A stretch of 64,000 bases of DNA from Myxococcales bacterium (GTDB lineage: Bacteria; Myxococcota; Myxococcia; Myxococcales; JAJYLH01). A program made the translations under genes and the position numbers. Numbering within the stretch: position 1 is the stretch's first letter; every line of letters begins with the position of its first letter. This document shows positions 19,219-28,418 of this stretch, in pieces. The stretch covers positions 62,001 through 126,000 of the forward strand of contig JAJYLH010000003.1 of NCBI GenBank assembly GCA_021787845.1. Direction: 5' to 3'. Below the pieces are notes generated by a model. The model worked only from the letters and a program-made list of their open reading frames with translations, had not been told where the DNA came from and did no database searches.

Positions 19219-19848
19219 ATGTTGAAGAAGCTCCTCTTCGGCGCGCTCGCGCTCTTCGTCCTCGAGGCCGGTGGCCTGCTCGTGATGCGGGATTCGGGGT
19301 GGGTGGACGTGTCCGCCATTTCTCCTCCGTCGGGCCTTGAGTCGTGGTTTCTCGGCGGCGCCGCCGATCGCTCGGTCGAGGCGCACGCGCGGCCGATCGC
19401 GGCGGTTCCTCACGACGATCCGAAGCTCCTCGACGTTGGTCTCCGGCACTACAACGGCATGTGCGTCACTTGCCATGGCGCGCCCGGGCTGGACGACTCA
19501 GAGGTCGCCAAGGGCTTGAACCCCCCGGCACCGCACCTGTGGACCGACGACTCGCAGTCGCTCTCGGACGCGCAGATCTATTGGATCGTGAAGAACGGGA
19601 TCCGAATGACCGGAATGCCGGCCTTCGGGCCGACGCACGAGGAGACGGAGCTGCGTGCCATCGTCGCGTTCGTGCGCCGGCTGCCGAGCCTCAAGGGCGG
19701 CGGCTATGCCGCGCTCGTCCGAGCGACCGGTCTGAAGCTGCCCGACGGCGATGACGACGACATGGGGGGGATGAAGATGCCGACGCCGCCGGCCTCGACG
19801 AAAGCGCCGCCGAAGGGCGTGACCGCCTTGCCCGCGTCGAGCAAGTAG
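19219..19848 (+). CDS. Membrane-tethered mono-haem cytochrome c
   Basis: The 209-residue product has an N-terminal hydrophobic helix (residues 5-23) that could be a signal peptide or an uncleaved anchor. One haem site follows, Cys82-x-x-Cys85-His86 in NGMCVTCHGAPG, with a likely axial Met in MTGMPAFG. This is the C551/CccA-like fold often seen in haem-copper oxidase or alcohol-oxidation chains. After the haem domain there is an Asp-rich, Met-rich tail (GDDDDMGGMKMP) and a Pro/Lys-rich end; the tail might bind metal, which is speculative. GAAGGAG precedes the ATG at 19219 by four bases; an upstream in-frame GTG at 19204 is less likely. No oxidase genes lie next to it. Confidence 0.87.
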   Translation: MLKKLLFGALALFVLEAGGLLVMRDSGWVDVSAISPPSGLESWFLGGAADRSVEAHARPIAAVPHDDPKLLDVGLRHYNGMCVTCHGAPGLDDSEVAKGLNPPAPHLWTDDSQSLSDAQIYWIVKNGIRMTGMPAFGPTHEETELRAIVAFVRRLPSLKGGGYAALVRATGLKLPDGDDDDMGGMKMPTPPASTKAPPKGVTALPASSK

Positions 19849-19852
19849 AGAC

Positions 19853-19870
19853 AGCCGCGTGGTGGCGGCT
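19853..19870. terminator. Hairpin between cytochrome c gene and pckG
   Basis: AGCCGC (19853-19858) and GCGGCT (19865-19870) form a perfect six-pair stem with a six-base loop, five bases after the cytochrome stop and in the gap between convergent genes. It may end transcription from either side. No T-run is present. Confidence 0.4.
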
Positions 19871-19964
19871 CGCTCGCGCGCGCGCTCCCTTGGAGCTCCC
19901 CCATCGAGGAAGGCGAACGGAGACACGGTCGGCGGATGCGCTGCCGTGGAGGTGCGGCGCCACC

Positions 19965-21743
19965 CTAGAGCTGCGCGAGCAGGAGCTGCCGCTGGAGCTC
20001 CAACGCCTTCGGCAGGCGCGGCTGCAAGGTCTGCAGGAAGGCACCAGCGCTCTCGAGCTCCGTCATCCATTCGGCTCGGCGGACCGCCACGGCCTCTTCG
20101 ACCCGCTCGACCGGAACGTCGAGCCCGACAAGGTCCAGGTCCGAGGTGCCAGGGACGTACCCGAGCGCGGTTTCGCGAGCGTTCGCGTTCCCCTTGGCGC
20201 GTTCGACCATCCACTGGAGCACCCGCATGTTCTCGCCGTAGCCGGGCCAGAGGAACCTCCCGGCGGAGTCCTTTCGAAACCAGTTGACGAGGAAGATTCT
20301 CGGCGGCTGGGTGATCTTCTGCTGCATCTCGAGCCAATGACCGAAGTAGTCGCCCATGTGGTAGCCGCAGAAGGGGAGCATCGCCATCGGGTCGCGGCGG
20401 ATGACCCCGACCTTCCCGGTGGCAGCGGCAGTGGTCTCGCTCCCCAGCGTCGCTCCCAGGTACACCCCGTGCGTCCAGTTGAAGCTCTCGAGCACCAGCG
20501 GTACCGTCGAGCCGCGGCGCCCCCCGAAGACGACAGCGCTGATGGGGACCCCCGAAGGGTCGTTGACCCGCGGCGAGAGGGACGGATTGTTGGTCATCGG
20601 GGCGGTGAAGCGGGCATTCGGGTGCGCTGCTTTGTCGCCCGACGCGGGCGTCCACGGCTGGCCCCGCCAGTCGATGAGGTGGGCGGGAGCGGTGGCGGTC
20701 TTCTCCTCCCACCAGACGTCCCCGTCGGGCGTCCTCGCCACGTTGGTGTAGAGCGTGCTGTGGGCAATCGACTTCATCGCGTTGGGGTTCGAGCGGGTGC
20801 TGGTGCCCGGCGCGACACCGAAATAGCCGTTCTCGGGGTTGACCGCCCACAGCCGCCCGTCGTCGCCCACGCGCATCCAGGCGATATCGTCGCCGACCGT
20901 CCAGATCTTCCAGCCGGCAAATCGCGGCGGAGGAATGAGCATGGCGAAGTTCGTTTTCCCGCACGACGATGGGAAGGCGGCGGCGACGTAGGTGGTCTCG
21001 CCCGCGGGGCTCTGGGCGCCGAGAATCAGCATGTGCTCCGCGAGCCAGCCTTCCCGTCGCGCGAGGTAGCTTCCAATCCGGAGCGCGAGGCACTTCTTGC
21101 CGAGCAGGACGTTGCCGCCATAGTTGGACCCGACGGACCAGACGGTGTCGTCCTGCGGGAAGTGGCAGATGAACCGCCGCTCCGGGGAGAGGTCGAGCAT
21201 CCCGTGGACGCCCCGGTTGAACGCGTCGCTCGTCTCGCCGAGCTGGTCCAGGGCGATGCGGCCCATGCGGGTCATGATCCGCATGTTGAGGACCACGTAG
21301 AGGCTGTCGGTCAGCTCGATGCCGACCTTGGCGAGAGGGCTGCCGGCCGGCCCCATCAGGTACGGCACGACGTACAGGGTCCGCCCCCGCATCGAGCCAT
21401 CCAGGAGCGCTCCCAATTTCCGATATGCCTCCTGGGGAGCCATCCAGTGGTTGGTGGGCCCGGCCTCCTCGGCGGTGGGCGTGCAGATGAAGGTCAGGTG
21501 CTCCACCCGCGCGACATCGCTCGGATCCGAGCGGGCGAGATAGCAGCCGGGAAGCTTTCCCGGATCGAGCGGCTCGAGGAGCTTCCGCGCCACCGCCTCC
21601 TCGAGAAACCGCGTGTTCTCCGCCTCCGAACCGTCGCACCAGACAATCCGATCGGGCTTCGTCAGGCGCGCGGTCTCCTCGACCCAGCGCAGGACGCGCG
21701 GGTTGCCGGTCAGCGGTTGCTCGCGATTCGAGGCGGAGGGCAT
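19965..21743 (-). CDS. pckG: Phosphoenolpyruvate carboxykinase (GTP)
   Basis: This 592-residue enzyme converts oxaloacetate and GTP to phosphoenolpyruvate, CO2 and GDP, the first committed step of gluconeogenesis. It is the GTP-dependent class: the kinase-1 loop reads FPSSCGKTNFAM with the hyper-reactive cysteine at about residue 261, followed by the metal-binding VGDDIAW motif, and FGGRRGST matches the substrate loop. Length and ending (ELQRQLLLAQL) are normal for the family. GGAG lies seven bases before the ATG at 21743. It is transcribed alone on the minus strand; paired palindromes at 21917-21951 in its upstream region may take part in control. Confidence 0.97.
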   Translation of the reverse strand: MPSASNREQPLTGNPRVLRWVEETARLTKPDRIVWCDGSEAENTRFLEEAVARKLLEPLDPGKLPGCYLARSDPSDVARVEHLTFICTPTAEEAGPTNHWMAPQEAYRKLGALLDGSMRGRTLYVVPYLMGPAGSPLAKVGIELTDSLYVVLNMRIMTRMGRIALDQLGETSDAFNRGVHGMLDLSPERRFICHFPQDDTVWSVGSNYGGNVLLGKKCLALRIGSYLARREGWLAEHMLILGAQSPAGETTYVAAAFPSSCGKTNFAMLIPPPRFAGWKIWTVGDDIAWMRVGDDGRLWAVNPENGYFGVAPGTSTRSNPNAMKSIAHSTLYTNVARTPDGDVWWEEKTATAPAHLIDWRGQPWTPASGDKAAHPNARFTAPMTNNPSLSPRVNDPSGVPISAVVFGGRRGSTVPLVLESFNWTHGVYLGATLGSETTAAATGKVGVIRRDPMAMLPFCGYHMGDYFGHWLEMQQKITQPPRIFLVNWFRKDSAGRFLWPGYGENMRVLQWMVERAKGNANARETALGYVPGTSDLDLVGLDVPVERVEEAVAVRRAEWMTELESAGAFLQTLQPRLPKALELQRQLLLAQL

Positions 21744-21916
21744 CGATGGGCTCCACGACGCTCACGCGCCCGAAGGCGCGCCGCGCCGGCGTCGGAAATC
21801 CAGGCACGCGGACGAAAGCCGCGTGGAATTCGGATTTAGGAACGACCTTCGAGCCTCGCAAGCGCCCGACCGGAACTGGCACGCCTTCGCTTCGGCGCGA
21901 CGGCAGGCGGGACCGG

Positions 21917-21951
21917 AATCGCCTAGCGATTGTGCTACCTCTAGCCTAGAG
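21917..21951 (-). promoter_or_regulatory. Paired CTAG-containing palindromes upstream of pckG
   Basis: AATCGC-CTA-GCGATT (21917-21931) and the perfect palindrome CTCTAG-C-CTAGAG (21939-21951) sit eight bases apart, about 175-210 bases before the pckG start. CTAG is usually scarce in bacterial DNA, so two in such a small space in symmetrical sites suggests protein binding or a transcription signal. No factor can be named. Confidence 0.35.
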
Positions 21952-22000
21952 CGCTGCCTCCGGCCATCTTGCCCGCATCGGGATCCGAGAGCGCATCCCC

Positions 22001-22900
22001 TTAGCGTCGCGGCGTCGAGACGGACGCGAGCCGGTCGATTCGCGCGACCGGCAGACGCACCTCGAACAGCGCGAGGCCCACGACCGGCCACCGTCGGTAG
22101 GCCGCGTTCTGCGCGAGGAACACGCTCAGCGGCTCGTCCACGACCCGCCGGTAGACCTCGGAGGCGTGGCGCACCATCGGCCCCCGCGAGGTCTGGAAGA
22201 TGAAGCCGACGTGGCTGACCCGGGTGGGGCTCGACAGATAGTTCTCGCGCACGACGAACATCAGGGTCCCCGAGGGGATGCGTCGCGGATGGGCTTGGAG
22301 AAAAGCGAGCGGAACGTAGTCGAGGCGGAACGTGCCGCGCGGCACGTCGTCGCCGTCCAACGGCAGGTCCCCGAGGCCGCGGCGGTCGCGCCAGACTTGG
22401 GGACCCAGCACCTTCGTCGCCACGCGCACCTCGCCAGGCGCGACCTGGGCGGAGATGTCCCGAATCCACCCCTTGAGCACGTTGTTCGGCACCCACTGCG
22501 CTTCCACGAAGTGGTTGCGATTCTGGAAGGTGGGAGGCTGCGCCGCGTACCGGATGTCCTCCAGGATCGGCAGCAGGCTCGGCGGGTCCGGCGCGGCCGC
22601 GAGGGCGATGGAGGTCTCGGCGAAGGTCAGGCAATCGACCCGGTCGAAACGCAGAAGGGGATCGGGATCGATACCGCTCCCCTCGCCGAGCGGCGAGAAG
22701 CCGTAGGGCGTTCCCAGAAAGTGCCTGGTCACCCGTTCGAGCCGCGTCGCCACCGAGGCGAGCCGGCGGATCGGTGCCAGGGTCTCTTCCCGCTGGGCCG
22801 CCGTCATCGCGGAAAAGCGCGGGGGCACGGGCGGGCGCGCGCGCGCGGCCGCGGGCGCGACGATCGCGCCAAACAGGAGCGCTGCCGCCCAGACGGTCAT
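22001..22900 (-). CDS. DUF1460 / N-acetylmuramoyl-L-alanine amidase-like exported protein
   Basis: The 299-residue product has a signal peptide (MTVWAAALLFGAIVAPAAARA) and a DUF1460 domain, part of the NlpC/P60-like papain superfamily acting on cell-wall peptides. The catalytic cysteine is Cys90 in FDRVDCLTFAE, and a histidine follows in RVSHVGFIF. GTPYGFSPLGEG before the Cys and RNHFVEAQWVPNN are family hallmarks. I chose the ATG at 22900 because GGTGAG lies six bases upstream and the signal peptide then starts cleanly; the frame is open to an ATG at 22939. Peptidoglycan turnover is the expected role. The gene lies 84 bases downstream of the HEAT gene and may belong to its transcript. Confidence 0.85.
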   Translation of the reverse strand: MTVWAAALLFGAIVAPAAARARPPVPPRFSAMTAAQREETLAPIRRLASVATRLERVTRHFLGTPYGFSPLGEGSGIDPDPLLRFDRVDCLTFAETSIALAAAPDPPSLLPILEDIRYAAQPPTFQNRNHFVEAQWVPNNVLKGWIRDISAQVAPGEVRVATKVLGPQVWRDRRGLGDLPLDGDDVPRGTFRLDYVPLAFLQAHPRRIPSGTLMFVVRENYLSSPTRVSHVGFIFQTSRGPMVRHASEVYRRVVDEPLSVFLAQNAAYRRWPVVGLALFEVRLPVARIDRLASVSTPRR

Positions 22901-22984
22901 CCGGAGCTCACCCAGCCCACCCGCAGCGCTCATGGTCATGGGCAGCCCAAGAGGATACCCGCACGGCTCCTGATGAACGTCCGC

Positions 22985-23935
22985 TCATGGCTTGACTCTC
23001 GACAGGTCCGCTCGTTCGGCCAGCGGTACGTTCAGCTCGTCGAGCTTCGCCAAGGCGGCGCTCGCCTCCGGCCCTCCTTCTGACATTCGGACGAGCGCCA
23101 CGATTCCCCGGCGGTCGCCCCGGGTCGCAAGCGCGCTCGCTGCCGCGAGCGCGATGTCCTTCGTTGCGAGAGCGTGCGCGAGCTGGTCGCGGGCCCACCG
23201 CGTGGGACTATCGGCGAGCACCGTCACCGCCCGCGCGCGATCGTCCGAGTCGCGGCCGAACAACGCGCGCGCGAGGAAGGCCCGACCGCGACGGTCGCCC
23301 GACCAGGCGAGCGCCCTCGCCGCCGCGAACCGGACCAGGCCCGTGCGGTCGGCCAACAGCGGCCACAGATGGGGCGCCTGCGACGGCGCCGGGCGATGGG
23401 CGAGGGCGTCGAGCGCGGTCAGGCGGACCTCGAGCGACGGATCCCGCGCTGCCGCCCGCGCGAGAGCCCAGCCACCGCCGCCGGTTCGCGCGAGCGCTGC
23501 CGCGCAGGCGAGGCGCACCTGGACCTCTGCGTCGTGCAGGAGCGCTTTCGCCAGGCGTCGCCCGGCGCCCGGCGACGCGAGCGCTCCCAGCGCCTGGGCC
23601 GCGTTTCGCCGGACTTCCCAGTCCTCGTCGGCGAGCGCAGCCCGGAGAGCCACCGCCGCCATCGGCACGCGCACGACCACCAGCGCTTCCGAGGCACCGA
23701 CCCGGGCCGACTCGGACGGGCTCTGGAGAAGGACGATCAGCCCCGGTCCTGCCTGGTGTGGCCCGAGGTAGGCGAGCCGGTCGATCGCGTGCTCGCGCAC
23801 GGCGCCCGGACCCGCGGCGACCTGGGAGAGCAACGTGTCGAGATCGTCCCGCGCGAACGCGGGCGACGCCGCTGCCAGCGTCAAGGCCACCAGCAGCGCT
23901 CGCGTCACCCTGAAGCGCACCGGCTCTTTGCTCAC
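22985..23935 (-). CDS. Exported HEAT-repeat protein
   Basis: This 316-residue protein has a signal peptide (to about AFA at 28) followed by about eight HEAT/PBS-lyase-like helical repeats, for example REHAIDRLAYLG, VRRNAAQALGALASPG, VRLACAAALARTG and VRFAAARALAWSG. Such repeats form a curved solenoid that binds other proteins; no catalytic residues are apparent. The start is a GTG at 23935, one base beyond the stop codon of the preceding OmpA-type gene, so translation is probably coupled to it and the two products may interact in the periplasm. That partnership is inferred from the spacing. Confidence 0.8.
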   Translation of the reverse strand: MSKEPVRFRVTRALLVALTLAAASPAFARDDLDTLLSQVAAGPGAVREHAIDRLAYLGPHQAGPGLIVLLQSPSESARVGASEALVVVRVPMAAVALRAALADEDWEVRRNAAQALGALASPGAGRRLAKALLHDAEVQVRLACAAALARTGGGGWALARAAARDPSLEVRLTALDALAHRPAPSQAPHLWPLLADRTGLVRFAAARALAWSGDRRGRAFLARALFGRDSDDRARAVTVLADSPTRWARDQLAHALATKDIALAAASALATRGDRRGIVALVRMSEGGPEASAALAKLDELNVPLAERADLSRVKP

Positions 23936-23936
23936 C

Positions 23937-26057
23937 TCACGGGTTGAGCGGCGGCAGATCGTCGAGCGACGGCAGCGCGAGATCGGTCGGCGGCTTCGGC
24001 TCGGTCTTGGCCGCGGGCCCGGCCTTCTGGCTCGGCGCGCCGGCCTTCTTCGTCGCGGGCGGCTGCGGCGCCGCTGCGGCGCCGGCGGGAGGAGCGACGG
24101 GCAGCGGCTCGACGAGGGGAAGCGCGAGGCTGGGCGGCGGCGCTGCTGCTAGCCCCAGGATCCGCAGCTCGACGCGCTGGTTCGCCTCGCGGCCCATCCG
24201 GGTCAGGTTGAGCGCCACCGGCCGCGAGCCGCCGTAGCCCACCGTTTCGAGCCGAGCGGCCGCGACGCCGTGGGCGACGAGATACGCCTTCACCGCCCGC
24301 GCCTGCCGTTCGGAGAGCCTCTTCAGCGCCACGGCCGAGCCCGCGTTGTCCGTGTTTCCTTCGACGCGCACGCGCGCGATCTCCGGGTGGGCGCGCAGGA
24401 CGGCGGCGACCTGGTCGAGCAGCCGCTTGGAACCGCGCTTGAGGATGGCATCTCGGGCGCCAAAACGAATCTTCTCCCGCAGGTCGAGAGACTTGGCGTG
24501 GATGGCGACGAGTTGGAAGGTGGGGCAGCCGTGATTCGCGGCGGTTCCCTTTTGGTCCGGGCAGTTGTCGAGAACGTCCGGCACCCCGTCGTGGTCGCGG
24601 TCGGTCGGCGGGCAGCCGAAGAGCGCAGCCGTGCCTTTCACGTCCGGGCAGCGATCCACCGCGTCGGGCACGCCGTCGCCGTCTCGGTCACCAGGAGCGC
24701 CGGCGCTCGGCGGCGGTCGCGCGGCCGGCAACGGCGCCACGACCGCCTTCGGGGCGGGAGCCGGCTTGACGGTGGCCAGGAGCCCTGCCGCTGGGCGTTT
24801 CGCCACGCCCGGGTGCGCGGGGGCGGCTCGGGCCGCCCGGGCCTTCGCCGACGCGTTCATCGCTGCCTCGCTGGGACAGCCGTGAAAGGCGAGCGGACCA
24901 GGCACGTTCGGGCACCAGTCGTCCTTGTCAAAGATACCGTCTCCATCGCTATCCGGCGGCGGTGGCGGTGGGCAGCCGTGGTACTCGGCCACCCCGGGCA
25001 CGGTCGGGCATTCGTCCAGGTTGTCCGGGATGCCGTCATGGTCGGTGTCGACCAACGCGGCGGCGCGGTTCGCGGGCCCCGCCTTGCCGGCTGGCGCGAC
25101 TCCTTCGCCAGCGGCGAGGCACGCGCGCGGGTCGTAGCCGATGCCCGCGACGAAGCGCGCGAACGGCGTCCCGTACGCTTCGGTCAAGCCCCCGCCGAAC
25201 GCGGCGGTGACCGCGAGGTGATGCCGGACGCAGTAGCGCGCGCCCAGCCGCCACTCGGCCGGAGATTCCCGGGCGTTACCGAACGGCGAGCTCAAGAGCG
25301 TTCCCACGTCGAGCTCGGCGAGCGCGTCGAGCGGGACGTGCACGACCTTCGCGAGCGGATAGACCGCCGCGATGCGCACCAAGAGCTCGTTGCCGACGTC
25401 GAGCTGGATGATCTTCTCCGAGGGGCGGAAACGCACGCCGAGGTCGCCCAGGAGGCGGCCGCCGTAGAGGGTCTTCGCGACGCTCAAGTACGCCTCCCCG
25501 CCGAAGCCGCCGTCGGAGGTCATCGCGCCCGAGGAGCCGGTCGGCGCCGTCAGGCCGCCGGCGACGGCGAGGTCGACACCGCTCTCGCTCTCCGAGAACA
25601 CCTGGAGGCGCGGGTCGATCCGCAGGTCGCCGAAGGCCGCGTGCGCGAGGGCGCCGTTGGCGAGCGGCTGCGTCAAGGACGGCATCGCCGACAGGGAGCC
25701 GCTCTGGAAGACCACCGGCACCTCGAGGCCCAGCGAGAAGGGACCGTACAGCCCCACGAGACCGCCGAAGAACCCCTCGAAGCGGTCAGGAACGAGCACC
25801 GGCCGCGAGCCGTCGTCCTGCTGCAAGGAGAGCGGATCGACCGCGTCGTCGAGGGTGAGCGAGAGCGCGTACTGGCCGAGCGCCAAGCCGCGCGGGTCAC
25901 CGACGCTCAAGCCGGCGGTCGCGTCCGGCTCGGGGAGGAACCGCCCGATGTCGGCGTGGGTCGGGGTGAGGGTCGTCGCGCCGGCGGTCAGGGAAGCGAC
26001 AAGGCTGCCGCAGAGCGCCAGCGCAAGCGGGATGCGGAAGCGTAGGGCCGAAGACAT
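23937..26057 (-). CDS. OmpA-family outer-membrane protein with thrombospondin type-3 repeats
   Basis: The 706-residue product has a signal peptide (to about residue 27) and an N-terminal barrel-like region of about 310 residues (DLRIDPRLQVF, VAGGLTAPTG). A calcium-binding TSP3 zone follows with four DxDxDGxxD-type units, among them DTDHDGIPDNLDECP, DSDGDGIFDKDDWCP and DRDHDGVPDVLDNCP; the units are split by a 75-residue Ala/Pro linker. The OmpA peptidoglycan-binding domain has the usual VEGNTDNAGS and LSERQARAVKAYLVA motifs. A Pro/Ala/Lys tail of about 80 residues after it is unusual. The protein would tie the outer membrane to peptidoglycan. It is the first gene of a pair with the HEAT-repeat gene. 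Confidence 0.9.
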   Translation of the reverse strand: MSSALRFRIPLALALCGSLVASLTAGATTLTPTHADIGRFLPEPDATAGLSVGDPRGLALGQYALSLTLDDAVDPLSLQQDDGSRPVLVPDRFEGFFGGLVGLYGPFSLGLEVPVVFQSGSLSAMPSLTQPLANGALAHAAFGDLRIDPRLQVFSESESGVDLAVAGGLTAPTGSSGAMTSDGGFGGEAYLSVAKTLYGGRLLGDLGVRFRPSEKIIQLDVGNELLVRIAAVYPLAKVVHVPLDALAELDVGTLLSSPFGNARESPAEWRLGARYCVRHHLAVTAAFGGGLTEAYGTPFARFVAGIGYDPRACLAAGEGVAPAGKAGPANRAAALVDTDHDGIPDNLDECPTVPGVAEYHGCPPPPPPDSDGDGIFDKDDWCPNVPGPLAFHGCPSEAAMNASAKARAARAAPAHPGVAKRPAAGLLATVKPAPAPKAVVAPLPAARPPPSAGAPGDRDGDGVPDAVDRCPDVKGTAALFGCPPTDRDHDGVPDVLDNCPDQKGTAANHGCPTFQLVAIHAKSLDLREKIRFGARDAILKRGSKRLLDQVAAVLRAHPEIARVRVEGNTDNAGSAVALKRLSERQARAVKAYLVAHGVAAARLETVGYGGSRPVALNLTRMGREANQRVELRILGLAAAPPPSLALPLVEPLPVAPPAGAAAAPQPPATKKAGAPSQKAGPAAKTEPKPPTDLALPSLDDLPPLNP

Positions 26058-26187
26058 CGCGGCTCCCGAAGGAGTTCTCCTGACCGCGTTGGCGCGATGG
26101 CCTGGCGCCTGGCGAGACGACCAGCGCCGGCCAGCGGCAACGGCAAGCGCGGCATCTTACCGCGAACGCCGTTTTCATCGAGCCTCG

Positions 26188-27498
<1,311 letters not shown>

Positions 27499-27668
27499 GG
27501 GCACGTTCTACCAGCTTTCCGCTGGCTAAGCCGGCCTGGGCGACCGTCGCCCGCGATCTTCCCTGGCGATTGCGACCGGCCACGCGCATCATCGCGCCGG
27601 CGAAACAGAACGACCGGCTCGGCGGTTGCTGCTGGCTTAGAGCGCCGTTCGAAACAGAGGAGCTCTTT

Positions 27669-28415
27669 TTGCCGCTCGCCCGCCCCGCCGCCGCCCTGGT
27701 CCTCGTCGCCCTGCTCCTTCCCGGTCGCGCCCGTGCGTTCGGCGCCTCGTCGCAGCTCACCTTCGCCCTCATCCGGTACGACGGGAACTACGACCCGCGG
27801 CCGAACGGGCTCGAGCGCATCGCCTGGGAGGTCGAGAAGCGCACCAGCATCAACGTCTCGCTCCAGTCGAAGATCATCGACCTGACCGACCCCGACCTCT
27901 TCCAGTATCCACTGCTCGTGCTGGCCGGCGACAGCGACTTCCCGCCCTTCTCCGAGGCCCAGCGCGAGGCCCTGCGGCGCCACCTGGCCTTTGGAGGGCT
28001 CCTGCTCATCGACGACGCTTCTGGAGAGCCCGATGGTCCCTTCGAGCAGGCGGCGCGGCGGGAGATGGCCGCGGTCCTCCCGAACGCGCGCATCGTGCGC
28101 ATTCCGAAGTCGCACGTGCTCTACAAGTCGTTCTATCTGCTCGACGGTCCGAGCGGCCGGGTGGCGACGGCAGGCGACGCGGATGGCATCTTCCTCCAGG
28201 GCCGGCTGGCAGTGATCTTCTCGCCCGACGACCTGGAAGGCGCGACCGCCCGCGACGCGTTCGGCAACTGGGAGATGGACGTGACGCCCGGCGGCGATCT
28301 CCAGCGGGAATACGCCTACCGCTTCGCCATCAACATCGTGATGTACGCGCTCTGCCTCGATTACAAGGACGACCAGGTGCACATCCCGTTCATCATGCGC
28401 AGGCGGCAGCAGTAG
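27669..28415 (+). CDS. DUF4159 exported protein
   Basis: The 248-residue product has a signal peptide (LPLARPAAALVLVALLLPGRARA) and a DUF4159 domain, related to class I glutamine-amidotransferase-like folds: LTFALIRYDGNYDPRP at the start, LLVLAGDSDFPPF and the FGGLLLIDDAS strand-turn near the usual nucleophile position, which here has no cysteine. It ends in MYALCLDYKDDQVHIPFIMRRRQ, typical of the family. The start is a TTG at 27669, six bases after GAGGAG. The stop is three bases before the next start, so the two genes form an operon. DUF4159 genes usually sit with MoxR, DUF58 and BatA-type VWA genes of an envelope chaperone-like system; only the VWA-type partner is present here. Confidence 0.85.
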   Translation: MPLARPAAALVLVALLLPGRARAFGASSQLTFALIRYDGNYDPRPNGLERIAWEVEKRTSINVSLQSKIIDLTDPDLFQYPLLVLAGDSDFPPFSEAQREALRRHLAFGGLLLIDDASGEPDGPFEQAARREMAAVLPNARIVRIPKSHVLYKSFYLLDGPSGRVATAGDADGIFLQGRLAVIFSPDDLEGATARDAFGNWEMDVTPGGDLQREYAYRFAINIVMYALCLDYKDDQVHIPFIMRRRQQ

Positions 28416-28418
28416 GCC

